A stretch of 64,000 nucleotides of DNA from Bufo bufo. Lineage: Eukaryota > Chordata > Amphibia > Anura > Bufonidae. The DNA lies in contig NC_053392.1 of assembly GCF_905171765.1 (NCBI RefSeq), forward strand, positions 33,763,748 to 33,827,747, written 5' to 3'. The notes beneath the pieces are model-generated. The model did no database searches. It was not told the DNA's origin and saw only the letters and a list, made by a program, of their open reading frames with translations. Within the stretch, counting starts at the first letter, position 1. Every line of letters begins with the position of its first letter. Shown here one piece after another: positions 46,746 through 59,748 of the stretch. Made by a program: the position numbers and the translations under genes.

Positions 46746-48340
46746 GTATCTTTTAACGACACACACAAACCTTAAATGAAATAGATTAAATATACCTGAG
46801 CGAAGCCGGCTCCTTCTGCTAGTATTTATATATATAAACGCCCACACCAACTAAAACTGTCGTATTTATCGCCCCATTCACATGAAACTATACTTATTAT
46901 ATAACAAAATGACCAACACAAAATTTATTTTGGTGTCATTTTGCATATTTGAAGAATAAGGAGCTATAGTTTGGAGGAAAAAAAATGACTTTTTAAAAAT
47001 GTTTTGCAGAATTGTCCTCAGATAAAACTAAAAAAGAAAAAAAAAGTGGAAAAAAATATTTAAAAAATCATTTTGCTAGTCCAGCCAATACAACCGTATG
47101 AATCACTTGTGCTAAAACACAGACAAAAAAATAAATAAAAATGTCTGGTCATTAAGGCCTTTTTAGGCCTGGCCATTAAAGTGTTAACCAATGAGCGCTG
47201 TCCCCACTAGTAAGGCCTCATGCACATGACCGTGGTTTTCATCCACATCCGTTTTTTTTTTTTAGGGGGTGTCGGATGCGGACCTATTCGCTTCAAGGGG
47301 GCAACAAAAGATGGGCCGGACGTTCCATTCCAGAAAGGTAAGGGAAAGTGGTTACCGTGGGGCACCTATCGCTGGGGGCAGGAGGTGGCGGTATTATCCA
47401 GTGACAATGTGGCCCCAGACCGAAAATGGTTGTGCGCCCCTGGTCTGCAGTCTATAATAGCTATTAGTGGCTGACACTTGCCCAGAACAGTAACCCTCAT
47501 CATCCTGCCCTTCTCACTAGGAGCACACAGAAGCTCCCGGCAGGTGTTGCCCCTGTTTGAATTTCAGATTGGATTCTATGTCTTATGAGAAGAGGTCTTC
47601 ATAGAAGAAGGGGGGGCTCTGGATCTATTGTGCACCTGCCACGCCCCCTAATCCCCTAATTACCTGTGTATCCAGTTACCGCAGGATCAGGTGTGCACTT
47701 TCCATACTTTCCATACAGAATCACCACAGGACGACGTATAGATTGCGGGAATCTTATACCATTCAAATCTCTTAGGGAAATAAGGGGGGGCCGAACACGC
47801 TATAGGGGGCTGCATCTCCCCGATGGAAGAACGTCCTGAAGAAAGCCTCATATGTCAACTTCTTCCCGTGACTATGGAACATGACGGGATTCTGTCCGTG
47901 TTATTTTGCAGCGCCTCACTCGTCTCAAGATCTCTGCTTGCTGTCAGTGCATGGTAATACTCATATTCAGAGGCAGTAAGGGCTCATGCACCCATAGCCA
48001 TACTGCGGACCACAAACAGCTGTCAACAATGCACCGGTACTGGTCGTGTGTCCACCATCCGCAATTCACACCGCTAAATAATAGAACATGATTGCGGAGG
48101 CATGGACTGAAATCCCACAGAAGTGCTCTGCAGTGCCTCCGTGGGCTTCCACTCCGCACCGGTCCGTAATTTGCAGATTGAAGTGAATTGGTCCGCATCT
48201 GTGATATCTGTGATATGCAGCGCATGCGCTGTTCTGGTTCGCAATACGGGCTCGGGACGCACACATTTATGAGCCCTAATCCTGTATGTAGCCAGCTGGC
48301 TTTTAGCTGGTACGATTGTATAAATCCAGACAATGCTCAG
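46746..48340. other. Intronic or intergenic sequence, no gene found
   Basis: Mixed unique sequence. 47210..47290 and 47985..48260 have words such as CTCATGCACATGACCGTGG and GGCTCATGCACCCATAGCC that look like dispersed repeats. I looked for the missing receptor exon (starting phase 0, ending phase 1) on the minus strand and found no convincing one. Confidence 0.45.
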
Positions 48341-51300
48341 TGACTCCAGACTGATACATTGTATCAATGCTCTAACATCCTGGACTAGACTGATACATTG
48401 TATCAATGCTCTAACCATCCTGGACTGATACATTGTATCAATGCTCTAACCATACTGGACTGATACATTGTATCAATGCTCTAACCATACAGGACTGAAC
48501 TGATACATTGTATAAATGCTCCAACCATCCTGGACTGGACTGATACATTGTATCAATGCTCTAACCATCCTGGACTGGACTGACACATTGTATCAATGCT
48601 CTAACCATCCTGGACTGATACATTGTATCAATGCTCTAACCATCCTGGACTGGACTGATACATTGTATCAATGCTCTAACCATACAGGACTGAACTGATA
48701 CATTGTATAAATGCTCCAACCATCCTGGACTGGACTGATACATTGTATCAATGCTCTAACCATCCTGGACTGGACTGACACATTGTATCAATGCTCTAAC
48801 CATCCTGGACTGATACATTGTATCAATGCTCTAACCATCCTGGACTGGACTGATACATTGTATCAATGCTCTAACCATCCTGGACCGGACTGATACATTG
48901 TATCAATACTCTAAACATCCTGGACTGACTGATACATTGTATCAATGCTCTAACCATCCTGGACTGATACATTGTATCAATGCTCTAACCATCCTGGACT
49001 GGACTGATACATTGTATCAATACTCTAACCCTACTGGACCGGACTGATACATTGTATCAATACTCCAACAATACTGGACTGATACATTGTATCAATACTC
49101 TAACCATCCTGGACTGATACATTATATCAATGCTCTAACCATCCTGGACCCGACTGATACATTGTATCAATACTCTAACCATCCAGGACTGGACTGATAC
49201 ATTGTATCAATGCTCTAACCATACAGGACTGGACTGATACATTGTATCAATACTCTAACCATCCTTGACTGGACTGATACATTGTATCAATGCTCTAACC
49301 ATCCAGGACTGATACATTGTATCAATACTCTAACCATCCTGGACTCATACATTGTATCAATATTCTAACCATCCTGGACTGGACTGATACATTGTATCAA
49401 TGCTCTAACCATACAGGACTGGACTGATACATTGTATCAATACTCTAACCATCCTTGACTGGACTGATACATTGTATCAATGCTCTAACCATCCAGGACT
49501 GATACATTGTATCAATACTCTAACCATACTGGACTGATACATTGTATCAATACTCTAACCATCCTGGATGACTGATACATTGTATCAATGCTCTAACAAT
49601 CCAGGACTGGACTGATACATTGTATCAATGCTCTAATCATCCTGGACTGATACATTGTATCAATGCTCTAACCATACTGGACCGGACTGATACATTGTAT
49701 CAATACTCTAACCATACTGGATCGGACTGATACATTGTATCAATACTCCAACCATCCTGGACTGGACTGATACATTGTATCAATACTCCAACCATCCTGG
49801 ACTGATACATTGTATCAATACTCTAACCATCCTGGACTGGACTGATACATTGTATCAATGCTCTAATCATCCTGGACTGATACATTGTATCAATACTCTA
49901 ACCATCATGGACCGGACTGATACATTGTATCAATACTCTAACCATCCTGGACTGATACATTGTATCAATGCTCTAATCATCCTGGACTGATACATTGTAT
50001 CAATACTCTAACCATCATGGACCGGACTGATACATTGTATCAATGCTCTAACCATCCTGGACCGGACTGATACATTGTATCAATGCGCTAATCATCCTGG
50101 ACTGATACATTGTATCAATACTCTAACCATCCTGGACCCGACTGATACATTGCATCAATACTCTAACCCTACTGGACCGGACTGATACATTGTATCAATA
50201 CTCCAACCATCCTGGACTGGACTGATACATTGTATCAATACTCTAACCATCCTGGACTGATACATTGTATCAATACTCTAACCATCCAGGACTGGACTGA
50301 TACATTGTATCAATACTCTAACCATACTGGACTGATACATTGTATCAATACTCTAACCATCCTGGACTGGACTGATACATTGTATCAATGCTCTAACCAT
50401 CCTGGACCGGACTGATACATTGTATCAATACTCTAAACATCCTGGACTGACTGATACATTGTATCAATGCTCTAACCATCCTGGACTGATACATTGTATC
50501 AATGCTCTAACCATCCTGGACTGGACTGATACATTGTATCAATACTCTAACCCTACTGGACCGGACTGATACATTGTATCAATACTCCAACAATACTGGA
50601 CTGATACATTGTATCAATACTCTAACCATCCTGGACTGATACATTATATCAATGCTCTAACCATCCTGGACCCGACTGATACATTGTATCAATACTCTAA
50701 CCATCCAGGACTGGACTGATACATTGTATCAATGCTCTAACCATACAGGACTGGACTGATACATTGTATCAATACTCTAACCATCCTTGACTGGACTGAT
50801 ACATTGTATCAATGCTCTAACCATCCAGGACTGATACATTGTATCAATACTCTAACCATCCTGGACTCATACATTGTATCAATATTCTAACCATCCTGGA
50901 CTGGACTGATACATTGTATCAATGCTCTAACCATACAGGACTGGACTGATACATTGTATCAATACTCTAACCATCCTTGACTGGACTGATACATTGTATC
51001 AATGCTCTAACCATCCAGGACTGATACATTGTATCAATACTCTAACCATACTGGACTGATACATTGTATCAATACTCTAACCATCCTGGATGACTGATAC
51101 ATTGTATCAATGCTCTAACAATCCAGGACTGGACTGATACATTGTATCAATGCTCTAATCATCCTGGACTGATACATTGTATCAATGCTCTAACCATACT
51201 GGACCGGACTGATACATTGTATCAATACTCTAACCATACTGGATCGGACTGATACATTGTATCAATACTCCAACCATCCTGGACTGGACTGATACATTGT

Positions 51301-53455
51301 ATCAATACTCCAACCATCCTGGACTGATACATTGTATCAATACTCTAACCATCCTGGACTGGACTGATACATTGTATCAATGCTCTAATCATCCTGGACT
51401 GATACATTGTATCAATACTCTAACCATCATGGACCGGACTGATACATTGTATCAATACTCTAACCATCCTGGACTGATACATTGTATCAATGCTCTAATC
51501 ATCCTGGACTGATACATTGTATCAATACTCTAACCATCATGGACCGGACTGATACATTGTATCAATGCTCTAACCATCCTGGACCGGACTGATACATTGT
51601 ATCAATGCGCTAATCATCCTGGACTGATACATTGTATCAATACTCTAACCATCCTGGACCCGACTGATACATTGCATCAATACTCTAACCCTACTGGACC
51701 GGACTGATACATTGTATCAATACTCCAACCATCCTGGACTGGACTGATACATTGTATCAATACTCTAACCATCCTGGACTGATACATTGTATCAATACTC
51801 TAACCATCCAGGACTGGACTGATACATTGTATCAATACTCTAACCATACTGGACTGATACATTGTATCAATACTCTAACCATCCAGGACTGGACTGATAC
51901 ATTGTATCAATGCTCTAAACATCCTGGACTGATACATTGTATCAATGCTCTAACCATCCTGGACCGGACTGATACATTGTATCAATGCTCTAATCATCCT
52001 GGACTGATACATTGTATCAATGCTCTAACCATCCTGGACCGGACTGATACATTGTATCAATGCTCTAATCATCCTGGACTGATACATTGTATCAATGCTC
52101 TAACCATACTGGACCGGACTGATACATTGTATCAATACTCTAACCATACTGGATCGGACTGATACATTGTATCAATACTCCAACCATCCTGGACTGGACT
52201 GATACATTGTATCAATACTCCGACCAGCCTGGACTGGACTGATACATTGTATCAATACTCTAACCATCCTGGACTGGACTGATACATTGTATCCATACTC
52301 TAACCATCCTGGACGACTGATACATTGTATCAATACTCTAACCATCCTGGACTGGACTGATACATTGTATCAATGCTCTAATCATCCTGGACTGATACAT
52401 TGTATCAATACTCTAACCATCATGGACCGGACTGATACATTGTATCAATGCGCTAATCATCCTGGACTGATACATTGTATCAATACTCTAACCATACTGG
52501 ACCCGACTGATACATTGCATCAATACTCTAACCCTACTGGACCGGACTGATACATTGTATCAATACTCCAACCATCCTGGACTGGACTGATACATTGTAT
52601 CAATACTCTAACCATCCTGGACTGATACATTGTATCAATGCTCTAACCATCCTGGACTGATACATTGTATCAATACTCTAACCATCCTGGACTGATACAT
52701 TGTATCAATACTCTAACCATCCTGGACCCGACTGATACATTGTATCAATACTCTAACCATACTGGACTGATACATTGTATCAATACTCTAACCATCCAGG
52801 ACTGGACTGATACATTGTATCAATGCTCTAAACATCTAGGACTGGACTGATACATTGTATCAATGCTCTAACCATCCTGGACTGATACATTGTATCAATA
52901 CTCTAACCATCCTGGACTGATACATTGTATCAATGCTCTAACCATCATGGCCTGGACTGATACATTGTATCAATGCTCTAAACATCCTGGACTGGACTGA
53001 TACATTGTATCAATGCTCTAAACATCCTGGACTGGACTGATACATTGTATCAATTCTCTAACCATCCTGGACTGATACATTGTATCAATACTCTAACCAT
53101 CCTGGACTGGACTGATACATTGTATCAATGCTCTAAACAACCTGGACTGGACTGATACATTGTATCAATGTTCTAACCATCCTGGACTGATACATTGTAT
53201 CAATGCTCTAACAATCCTGGACTGGACTGATACATTGTATCAATACTCTAACCATCCTGGACTGGACTGATACATTATATCAATGCTCTAACCATCCTGG
53301 ACTGAACTGATACATTGTATCAATACTCTAAACATCCTGGACTGACTGATACATTGTATCAATACTCTAACCATCCTTGACTGGACTGATACATTGTATC
53401 AATACTCTAACCATCCAGGACTGGACTGATACATTGTATCAATGCTCTAACCATC
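48341..53455. repeat. 35/40-bp minisatellite with palindromic core, 5.1 kb
   Basis: About 135 units of ACTGATACATTGTATCAATG + CTCTAACCATCCTGG, with or without ACTGG (35 or 40 bp). Every unit has TGATACA-T-TGTATCA, a 15-base palindrome. A block of about 1522 bp (48889..50410) is repeated next to itself (50411..51932) almost without change, and a 195-bp block near 48494 recurs at 48689. Frames such as 51752..52162 are repeat translations. Confidence 0.97.
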
Positions 53456-53742
53456 TTAACATGAGAGAAAGTATAATGGACAGATACAACTTCTCTTTTT
53501 GGATTCACTTATGGCTTCCAAAAAGGCTTCTAAAACTTGACTATGTGGCTGCACCCTAAGAAGAGTAACCCCCAACAGAAGGTCATCTTTAAAGCCATCA
53601 GTATAGAGAAGAAGTCTACAGAGAAGACATGAGTGCGCAGGAGGACATTATAGATGAGGGTGATGTGACAGATATATGTATAGTATGAGGTCAGTGTAGA
53701 GGACAAGTGTAAGGGCAGGAGAGAAGTGAGAGTGTGGATCCT
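53456..53742. other. Unique spacer
   Basis: No exon with the needed phases was found here on the minus strand. Confidence 0.4.
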
Positions 53743-53955
53743 CGGTCTCCAACTGGTGACTCCTCAGCAAATGCAAAACAACAGCTTCCAGCCTGGTAGT
53801 TGTAGTTATGCAGGATGGAGAGCCACAAGCTGGGTTAGATGGAGATCATCCCTGAGCATGAGGTCTACAAAAAGGGGGACTACACTTAGAAGTCCTATGA
53901 GTGCATGCTGGGAGATATAGTGGTCCAACAGCTGGAGTCACAGCTTGGGACCACT
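53743..53955. mobile_element. Inverted-repeat MITE, ACTACAACTCCCAGCATGC type
   Basis: The left arm contains GTCTCCAACTGGTGACTCCT and AGTTGTAGTTATGCAGG. The right arm (53900..53955) contains GCATGCTGGGAGATATAGTG and CAACAGCTGGAGTCACAGCT, the inverse. Same family as the fragment at 825..877. Confidence 0.6.
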
Positions 53956-54125
53956 GATGTAGATAGAAACAAACCCCAGTTATGAAGTCTACATAGAAGT
54001 CCTAGTCCCTTCCATCAAGGTATGACAGACCATATCTGCTGAAACCTCAGGGACATATCACCAGGTCACCAGGAACCTCTGTATCATCTCTGTGTATATG
54101 CTATTGTGCTGATTCTTGTACTCAC

Positions 54126-54224
54126 GTTAGGATGTTCTCCTCTTGGATCTTCTGCCCCAACATAGGAAGCCACCAGAATGGAGAGCGTCAGGAGGCTTCG
54201 CAGCATGGTTCTCTGCCAGTCCAT
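54126..54224 (-). CDS. Signal-peptide exon, probable exon 1 of the ADGRF receptor
   Basis: ATG at 54222..54224 opens a 33-codon frame, MDWQRTMLRSLLTLSILVAS then YVGAEDPRGEHPN, ending at donor AAC|GTGAGT (54120..54125). It has a short basic start, a hydrophobic core (LLTLSILVASYV) and a likely signal-peptidase site after VGA. The alternative start is the second Met (54204..54206). It is the only secretory start found upstream of the FN2 exon on the same strand. The intron phase is 0, but the FN2 exon needs phase 1, so either an unseen exon lies between or this exon belongs to another gene. Confidence 0.55.
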
Positions 54225-54274
54225 TCTTCTCTGTCTCCACGCAGAGCATCATCTCTGGTCCTAGCTGACAGTCC

Positions 54275-54282
54275 ATGCAAAT
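54275..54282 (-). promoter_or_regulatory. Octamer motif ATTTGCAT upstream of signal-peptide exon
   Basis: A perfect POU/octamer site lies 51 bp upstream of the putative start codon on the coding strand. There is no TATA box or CpG island nearby. Functional status unknown. Confidence 0.35.
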
Positions 54283-55151
54283 TCTAATCAATCTTTTCAG
54301 TTCTCAGAAAGACATTACCATACATCAGGATGATGGAAGGTTTTCTACAATCGTTTACATTTCCACATAGGCCAGATCTGAGACAGGATTCTAGAGCACG
54401 TGTCGTTCATTACGGGTTTTTTAGGCATTTTGTGAGCCTTGCTTGTCAAGGAGGTATCCCTTAGCAAGGTGGAAATGTGATCGCTGAGTATAAGCGCTCA
54501 GCTGTCTCCAGCAGTCTTGGACAACCTTTGTGAGTAACTCAGGGTCCCTATTCTTGTGATCAGCATAGCCCCCCAGTGCCCCTAAAATAATATAGTAAGA
54601 TCATATAGAATACTCATCACTTAGTCTCCTGCCGTTTCCATCGCCGCTGCTTCAGTTCTCACCTCCAGTTTGTGCTTATAGACTGCAGCTGTAAAATAGC
54701 TGCATGTGGCACACGACCACTGCAGCCAATCACTAGTTATTTTTTTATATTTTTGCTATGCTCCTGCAATTTTTAAACAAAAACCACACAACTATCTGTT
54801 TTATACCTTCGTACCTTGCTCTGAAATGTCTGAGAAGAGTTGGGTGTAACAACAACAAAACTCACAAAGCCTAAAAGAACTACAGCAGGGATTCACTATT
54901 CCCTCTGCACCTCAATTTTGGTGCCAAATGATTAATCCCAGTTTTTTTTTTTTACTTGGTTAAAACTGTGTGTGGCTCAGCAAGAAAGGGTGCGACCCGA
55001 TATGCCATTTTCTGCACCAAAATGTGCCATGATTTCTGTCTTAAAAATCTTAAAGTAGGACAGCTTAAAATTGCATTACATTTTTAGGAAGAAGATATGT
55101 AATTGAGCTCTTAACAAGCTCTGCCTCTGATGTCACAACATGCAATGCAGC
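54283..55151. other. Unique sequence upstream of the putative exon 1
   Basis: No gene, array or transposon end recognised. It ends at the TA of the Tc1 copy 2 left terminus. Confidence 0.5.
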
Positions 55152-56312
55152 TACAGTCAGGCTTTTAAATATTGGGACATCGACACAAATCTAACATTTT
55201 TGGCTCTATACACCCCCACAATAGATTTGAAATGAAACGATCAAGATGTGCTTTAACTGCAGACTGTCAGCTTTAATTTGAGGGTATTTACATCCAAATC
55301 AGGTGAACGGTGCAGGAATTACAACAGTTTGCATATGTGCCTCCCACTTGTAAAGGGACCAAAAGTAATGGGACAATTGTCTTCTCAGCTGTTCCATGGC
55401 CAGGTGTGTGTTATTCCCTCATTATCCCAATTACAATGAGCAGATAAAAGGTCCAGAGGTCATTTCAAGTGTGCTATTTGCATTTGGAATCTGTTGCTGT
55501 CAACTCTCAAGATGAGATCCAAAGAGTTGTCACTATCAGTGAAGCAAGCCATCATTAGGCTGAAAAAACAACAAACCCATCAGAGAGATAGCAAAAACAT
55601 TAGGCGTGGCCAAAACAACTGTTTGGAACATTCTTAAAAAGAAGGAACGCACCGGTGAGATCAGCAACACCATAAGACCCAGAAGACCACGGAAAACAAC
55701 TGTGGCGGATGACCGAAGAATTCTTTCCCTGGTGAAGAAAACACCCTTCACAACAGTTGGCCAGATCAAGAACACTCTCCAGGAGGTAGGTGTATGTGTG
55801 TCAAAGTCAACAATCAAGAGAAGACTTCACCAGAGTGAATACAGACGGTTCACCACAAGATGTAAACCATTGGTGAGCTTCAGAAACAGGAAGGCCAGAT
55901 TAGAGATTGCCAAACGACATCTAAAAAAGCCTTCACAGTTCTGGAACAACATCCTATGGACAGATGAGACCAAGATCAACTTGTACCAGAGTGATGGGAA
56001 GAGAAGAGTATGGAGAAGGAAAGGAACTGCTCATGATCCTAAGCATACCACCTCATCAGTGAAGCATGGTGGTGGTAGTGTCATGGCGTGGGCATGTATG
56101 GCTGCCAATGGAACTGGTTCTCTTGTATTTATTGATGATGTGACTGCTGACAAAATTACAGCAACGGAGCGAGGCGCAGACATAGTGGAGTGCGCATTGA
56201 CTTTCGGCGGAAGACCTCAGGCTAAGAAGCAGTTTGGCCGGCAGTATATAGGGTTTTGTGGGAGGGGTCTGTGAGGCAGTTGTCAGTGCAAGGCAGAGTG
56301 TTTAGGGGCAAG

Positions 56313-57178
56313 ATGTCGTCGCTGGAGGACCTTTTGGAAGCGGTCAGGGCTGCAGTCCAGGTGCATGGTGCGGAGCATTTGCAGCAGACCATTCAGTCTG
56401 CTCTGATCCCCTCGTCTGCAGCGGCGGTGGCGGCGCGTCCCTACATGGCCAGGAGGTCGGTCCCCCCAGAGCGCCTGAGTCCGGAATCTACCCCCCGGGT
56501 ACGTCGTCGTCTCCGGAGCCCCCCTATGGACCCTCAGGTGCGGTCTGCGGAATCTACCGCTGACCTCCTGCAACAGGACTCGGCTTTCAGCACCCATGCT
56601 GAGGAGCCTGTGATGATGAGGATGAATGGAGGGGTCAGTGTGCAGCCCTGCGAGGAGGCCGGTACTGCGGGGGAATTTCTGGATGACGGTCAACTGCACC
56701 TGCAGGGTGACGGGGAGCTGTCGCCATTAGAGGAAGGGGAAGTCGAGCCGGGTGAAGATTCTGCGGCAGGCGCTATGGACGTCCCTCAGGGGGAAGAAGC
56801 CGTGCCGTGCAGGTTGACTACGCCACTGAGGACGACTGGGAGGAGCTCTGCAGCTGCCGGAGATGTCATCCGGGGACGGCCAGGTGAGAGATCGACGGGT
56901 CAGAGTCATGTTGTGGGGGTGGGGGTGCTGTTTCTAATAATGTGGGGGGTTCTGAAGCTTTGGTGCGGGATGTATTGTCGGGCATGTTGTCTTTGTTGTC
57001 ACGGTTGGGTAATGGGTCCGCGGCGTCCCCGGTGCCAGTCTGGGCTCCAGTGCAAGCATTGGCGCTGGAACAGGGGCCGGCGCAGGGTTTATTGGGGGCT
57101 GGTGAGGACGGCATTGCGGTGGGTACCCAGGCTGCGGGGTCGGGTGTAGTAGCGGGTGTTAGGGGTGACGTGGGTGGA
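56313..57178 (+). pseudogene. Gag-like ORF of Ngaro-like element, frameshifted
   Basis: ATG 56313 gives MSSLEDLLEAVRAAVQVHGA and a charged, low-complexity protein with Glu-rich stretches (LSPLEEGEVEPGEDSA). Near 56915, in a G-rich run, the frame shifts; the continuation reads ...GGSEALVRDVLSGMLSLLSR to a stop at about 57179..57181. No zinc knuckle is seen. Position before RT supports the Gag call. The end of Gag and the beginning of RT seem to be deleted together at about 57182. Confidence 0.65.
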
Positions 57179-57181
57179 TAG

Positions 57182-58375
57182 GGTCGGTTGTTGCCAATTC
57201 ACCCTGATAGCTTGCAATTTCTTGGTTTTCAGTGGGATGGCTGTTATTACGTTGATTGTTGTTTGCCGATGGGTTGTGCGATTTCGTGCTCATTGTTTGA
57301 ATCGTTTAGTTCTTTTCTGGAGTGGGTGATAAAGCAGGAGGCAGGATGGAGTTCGGTTTTGCACTACCTGGATGATTTTTCATTTCTGGGTCCGGCTGGA
57401 TCCAGGGTGTGTGCTGTTTTGTTGCATACCATGGAAAGAGTGGCGGCTCACTTCGATATTCCGCTAGCGGCGGATAAGACGGAGGGTCCGTCCACGGTTA
57501 TAAAGTTTCTGGGGATCGAGATTGACAGTGTGGCCATGGAATGTCATTTGCCTGATGATAAGGTGTCTAATCTTTTGGATGAGGTTGTGTTTTTACGGAT
57601 GGCAAAGAAGGTCCAGCTCAAGTGGGTCCAATCGGTTTTGGGAAAATTGAACTTCGCTTGTCGCATCTTGCCGATGGGGCGGGTTTTTTGTCGTCGTTTG
57701 GCGCTTGCGCTGCACCTTTTCATTACTTGCGTTTACCTGCTGCGGTGAAGGAGGATTTAGTGGTGTGGGAGGCTTTTTTGTCGGAGTACAATGGCCGGTC
57801 TGTGTGGATGGAGGAGGTGGTTAGGTGGTGTAGATTTAGAATTGTTCTCTGATGCGTCGGGTTCGTTTGGATATGGGGTCTTCTGTAGGGGTCAGTGGAG
57901 TGCAGGTGCGTGGCCGGTTTAATGGAGGCAGGCTGGTTTCCTTACCAACTTGGTTTTGTTGGAGCTTTTTCCTATTGTTTTGGCTACTGAGTTGTGGGGG
58001 GACTGGCTTAGGAATCGGCGGGTTCGTTTCTACTGTGATAATATGGGTGTTGTGCAGGCGATTAATAGTCAGACGGGGAACTCGCCTCCGGTGTTGAATT
58101 TGCTGAGGCATCTAGTATTGCGGGGTTTGCGATTGAATGCATGTTTTATTGCGGTGCATGTTCCTGGAGTAGATAACTCACTTGCCGATTCCCTTTCTCG
58201 TTTTCAGTGGGATAGTTTTCGCAGCTTGGTGCCGGGTGCCGAGGTCCAGGGGTTGCCCTGCCCCCAGTGGCTCTGGAGCGTGGCCTTGGGGTGTCGGCGG
58301 GCCTGGTTAGATAGTCGCTTAGTAGAGGTACGTGGTCGGCCTATTCTGCAGTGTGGACGTTGTGGGAGGAGTTGA
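57182..58375 (+). pseudogene. Reverse transcriptase and RNase H, truncated and frameshifted
   Basis: The RT starts in mid-domain with RLLPIHPDSLQFLGFQWDG, followed by LPMGCAISCSLFESF and the catalytic HYLDDFSFLG (YxDD at about 57364..57375), then KFLGIEID. The N-terminal part with the first catalytic Asp is missing. The frame shifts near 57715 (to HYLRLPAAVKEDLVVWEAFL) and again near 57830. An RNase H follows: LFSDASGSFGYG, ELFPIVLATELW, FYCDNMGVV and VDNSLADSLSR hold its acidic residues; one in-frame TAA follows WPV. The LPMGC and LADSLSR words are typical of DIRS-order elements. Confidence 0.88.
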
Positions 58376-59178
58376 TTGAGCAGGTGGGTGGTTGCAGTTC
58401 ATTAGAGGATTTTAGGATGTTATTGGTTTTTTGGGTGGGTCAGTCTTATGCTGCGGGTTTGTCGTTTTCGGTTGCGTCGAAGAGGGTAGCGGCTGTTGCC
58501 TTCTGGTTGCGCTTGCGGGGCTTGGCTGGCGTGTCTAGATGTTTTATGGAGCGGCAGGCCTTGAAGGGTTACCGTCGTAGTGGGGTACGGAAGGATAGTC
58601 GGAGGCCGGTTTCTTTTGCAGTGTTGCAGATGCTGTGGAAGGAGGTGGGGTCGGTTTGTGTGTCGGCATATGAGGTGTGTCTGTTTAGGGCCGCGTTTGC
58701 ACTGGCTTTTTTCGGGGCTTTTCGTATTTCATAGTTGGTGTCAGCAAGTCGCACGGGTGGTGGGGGTTTGTTGTGGGAAGACGTTGTGCTGGTGGATGGT
58801 GCTTTGAGATGTCTGCTCTGCAGGTCTAAGACTGATCAGGAGGGTAAGGGCGTTGCTTTGTGGCTTAGGCCGCTTGCGGAGTCGGTTTTTTGTCCGGTGC
58901 GTTGTGTGAGGGAATTTTTGGTATTGCGTCCGGGCGGTCCAGGTGTGTTGCTTGTTCATATGGATGGTTCGCGGTTGTCTCGATTTCAGTTTGTGGCTGT
59001 TTTCAGACGATGTTTGTCGGCAGCGGGTCTGCCCGCGAAGGATTTTGCATCTCACTCATTTAGGATCGGGGCCGCGACCGAGGCTTCCAGGTGGGGTCTG
59101 GGGGAGGAGGTTATAAAGCGTATCGGGCGTTGGGAGTCTGATTGTTTTTGTTCATATGTTAGGCCTCATCTGTTATAG
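58268..59178 (+). pseudogene. Tyrosine recombinase of Ngaro-like element, stops in frame
   Basis: The frame reads LGVSAGLV-stop-SLSRGTWSAYSAVW, then EELIEQVGG and a core-binding region. The catalytic part has FFGAFRIS (first Arg), HSFRIGAAT (HxxR box) and WESDCFCSYVRP (Tyr nucleophile, about 59151..59153). A TAG (58732..58734) follows FRIS, where relatives have a sense codon. All catalytic residues are otherwise present. In active elements this enzyme integrates circular DNA intermediates without target duplication. Confidence 0.9.
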
Positions 59179-59187
59179 TGTTGCGGG

Positions 59188-59748
59188 GTGGAATTTGTTC
59201 GTTGGCTGTTATTTGTAGAGGTGGCGTGTGCAGTGACGGTTTTGTTATTTAACTTTGTTTGTTTTGTTGCAGGGGCGGCTCCTTGTCTTGCATGGATTTT
59301 CGGGCATTCGTACGTCTATTGGGGGGCCTTGCGAGCTGACGTTCGGCGAAACGGCCGTCAATTGGGTTTTCCGATGGAGGAGTTGCAGGTCCGGTGGATT
59401 GGTTTAAGGGGGCTTCTCTGGGGGCGGGTTTTGCCTGAGATTCATACGAATGTCCTGTTGGATCGCCCGCCTGATATCTTGGTTTTGCATGTGGGTGGCA
59501 ATGATTTTGGGGTGGGTCGGTCCCGTGACGTGATTCGGGATATTAAGTTGGACGTGTTGCGTTTGTTGTCAGATTTTCCGGATTTGTTGGTGGTGTGGTC
59601 GGAGGTGGTTGCGAGGAGTAGTTGGCGGTTTGCAAGGTCGGTGGAAAGGATCAACAAAGCCCGGGCGAAGTTAAACAAGGAGGTGGGGCGTTTTGTCCGC
59701 AGGCAGGGTGGTTTGGTGGGGTGTCACCGGTGGTCTTCTGGTGGCTGA
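59188..59748 (+). pseudogene. SGNH/GDSL hydrolase-like ORF of Ngaro-like element
   Basis: The frame contains CLAWIFGHSYVYW (block I, GHS with the Ser), VRWIGLRGLLW, and DILVLHVGGNDFGVGRS (block III GGND, oxyanion Asn). These are hallmarks of SGNH hydrolases, which cleave ester bonds; Ngaro-type elements are known to carry such a domain. The C-terminal DxxH block is not found: the frame ends at CHRWSSGG, and sequence resembling its continuation (EILGEQYNGLKDAG) follows in another frame near 59757. A splice-like TTTGTTTTGTTGCAG lies just before the domain (59273). Confidence 0.75.

Noticed and set aside
48516..53559. Plus ORFs with DTLYQYSNHPGLIHCINTLT repeats
   Set aside because: They translate the 35/40-bp palindromic array.
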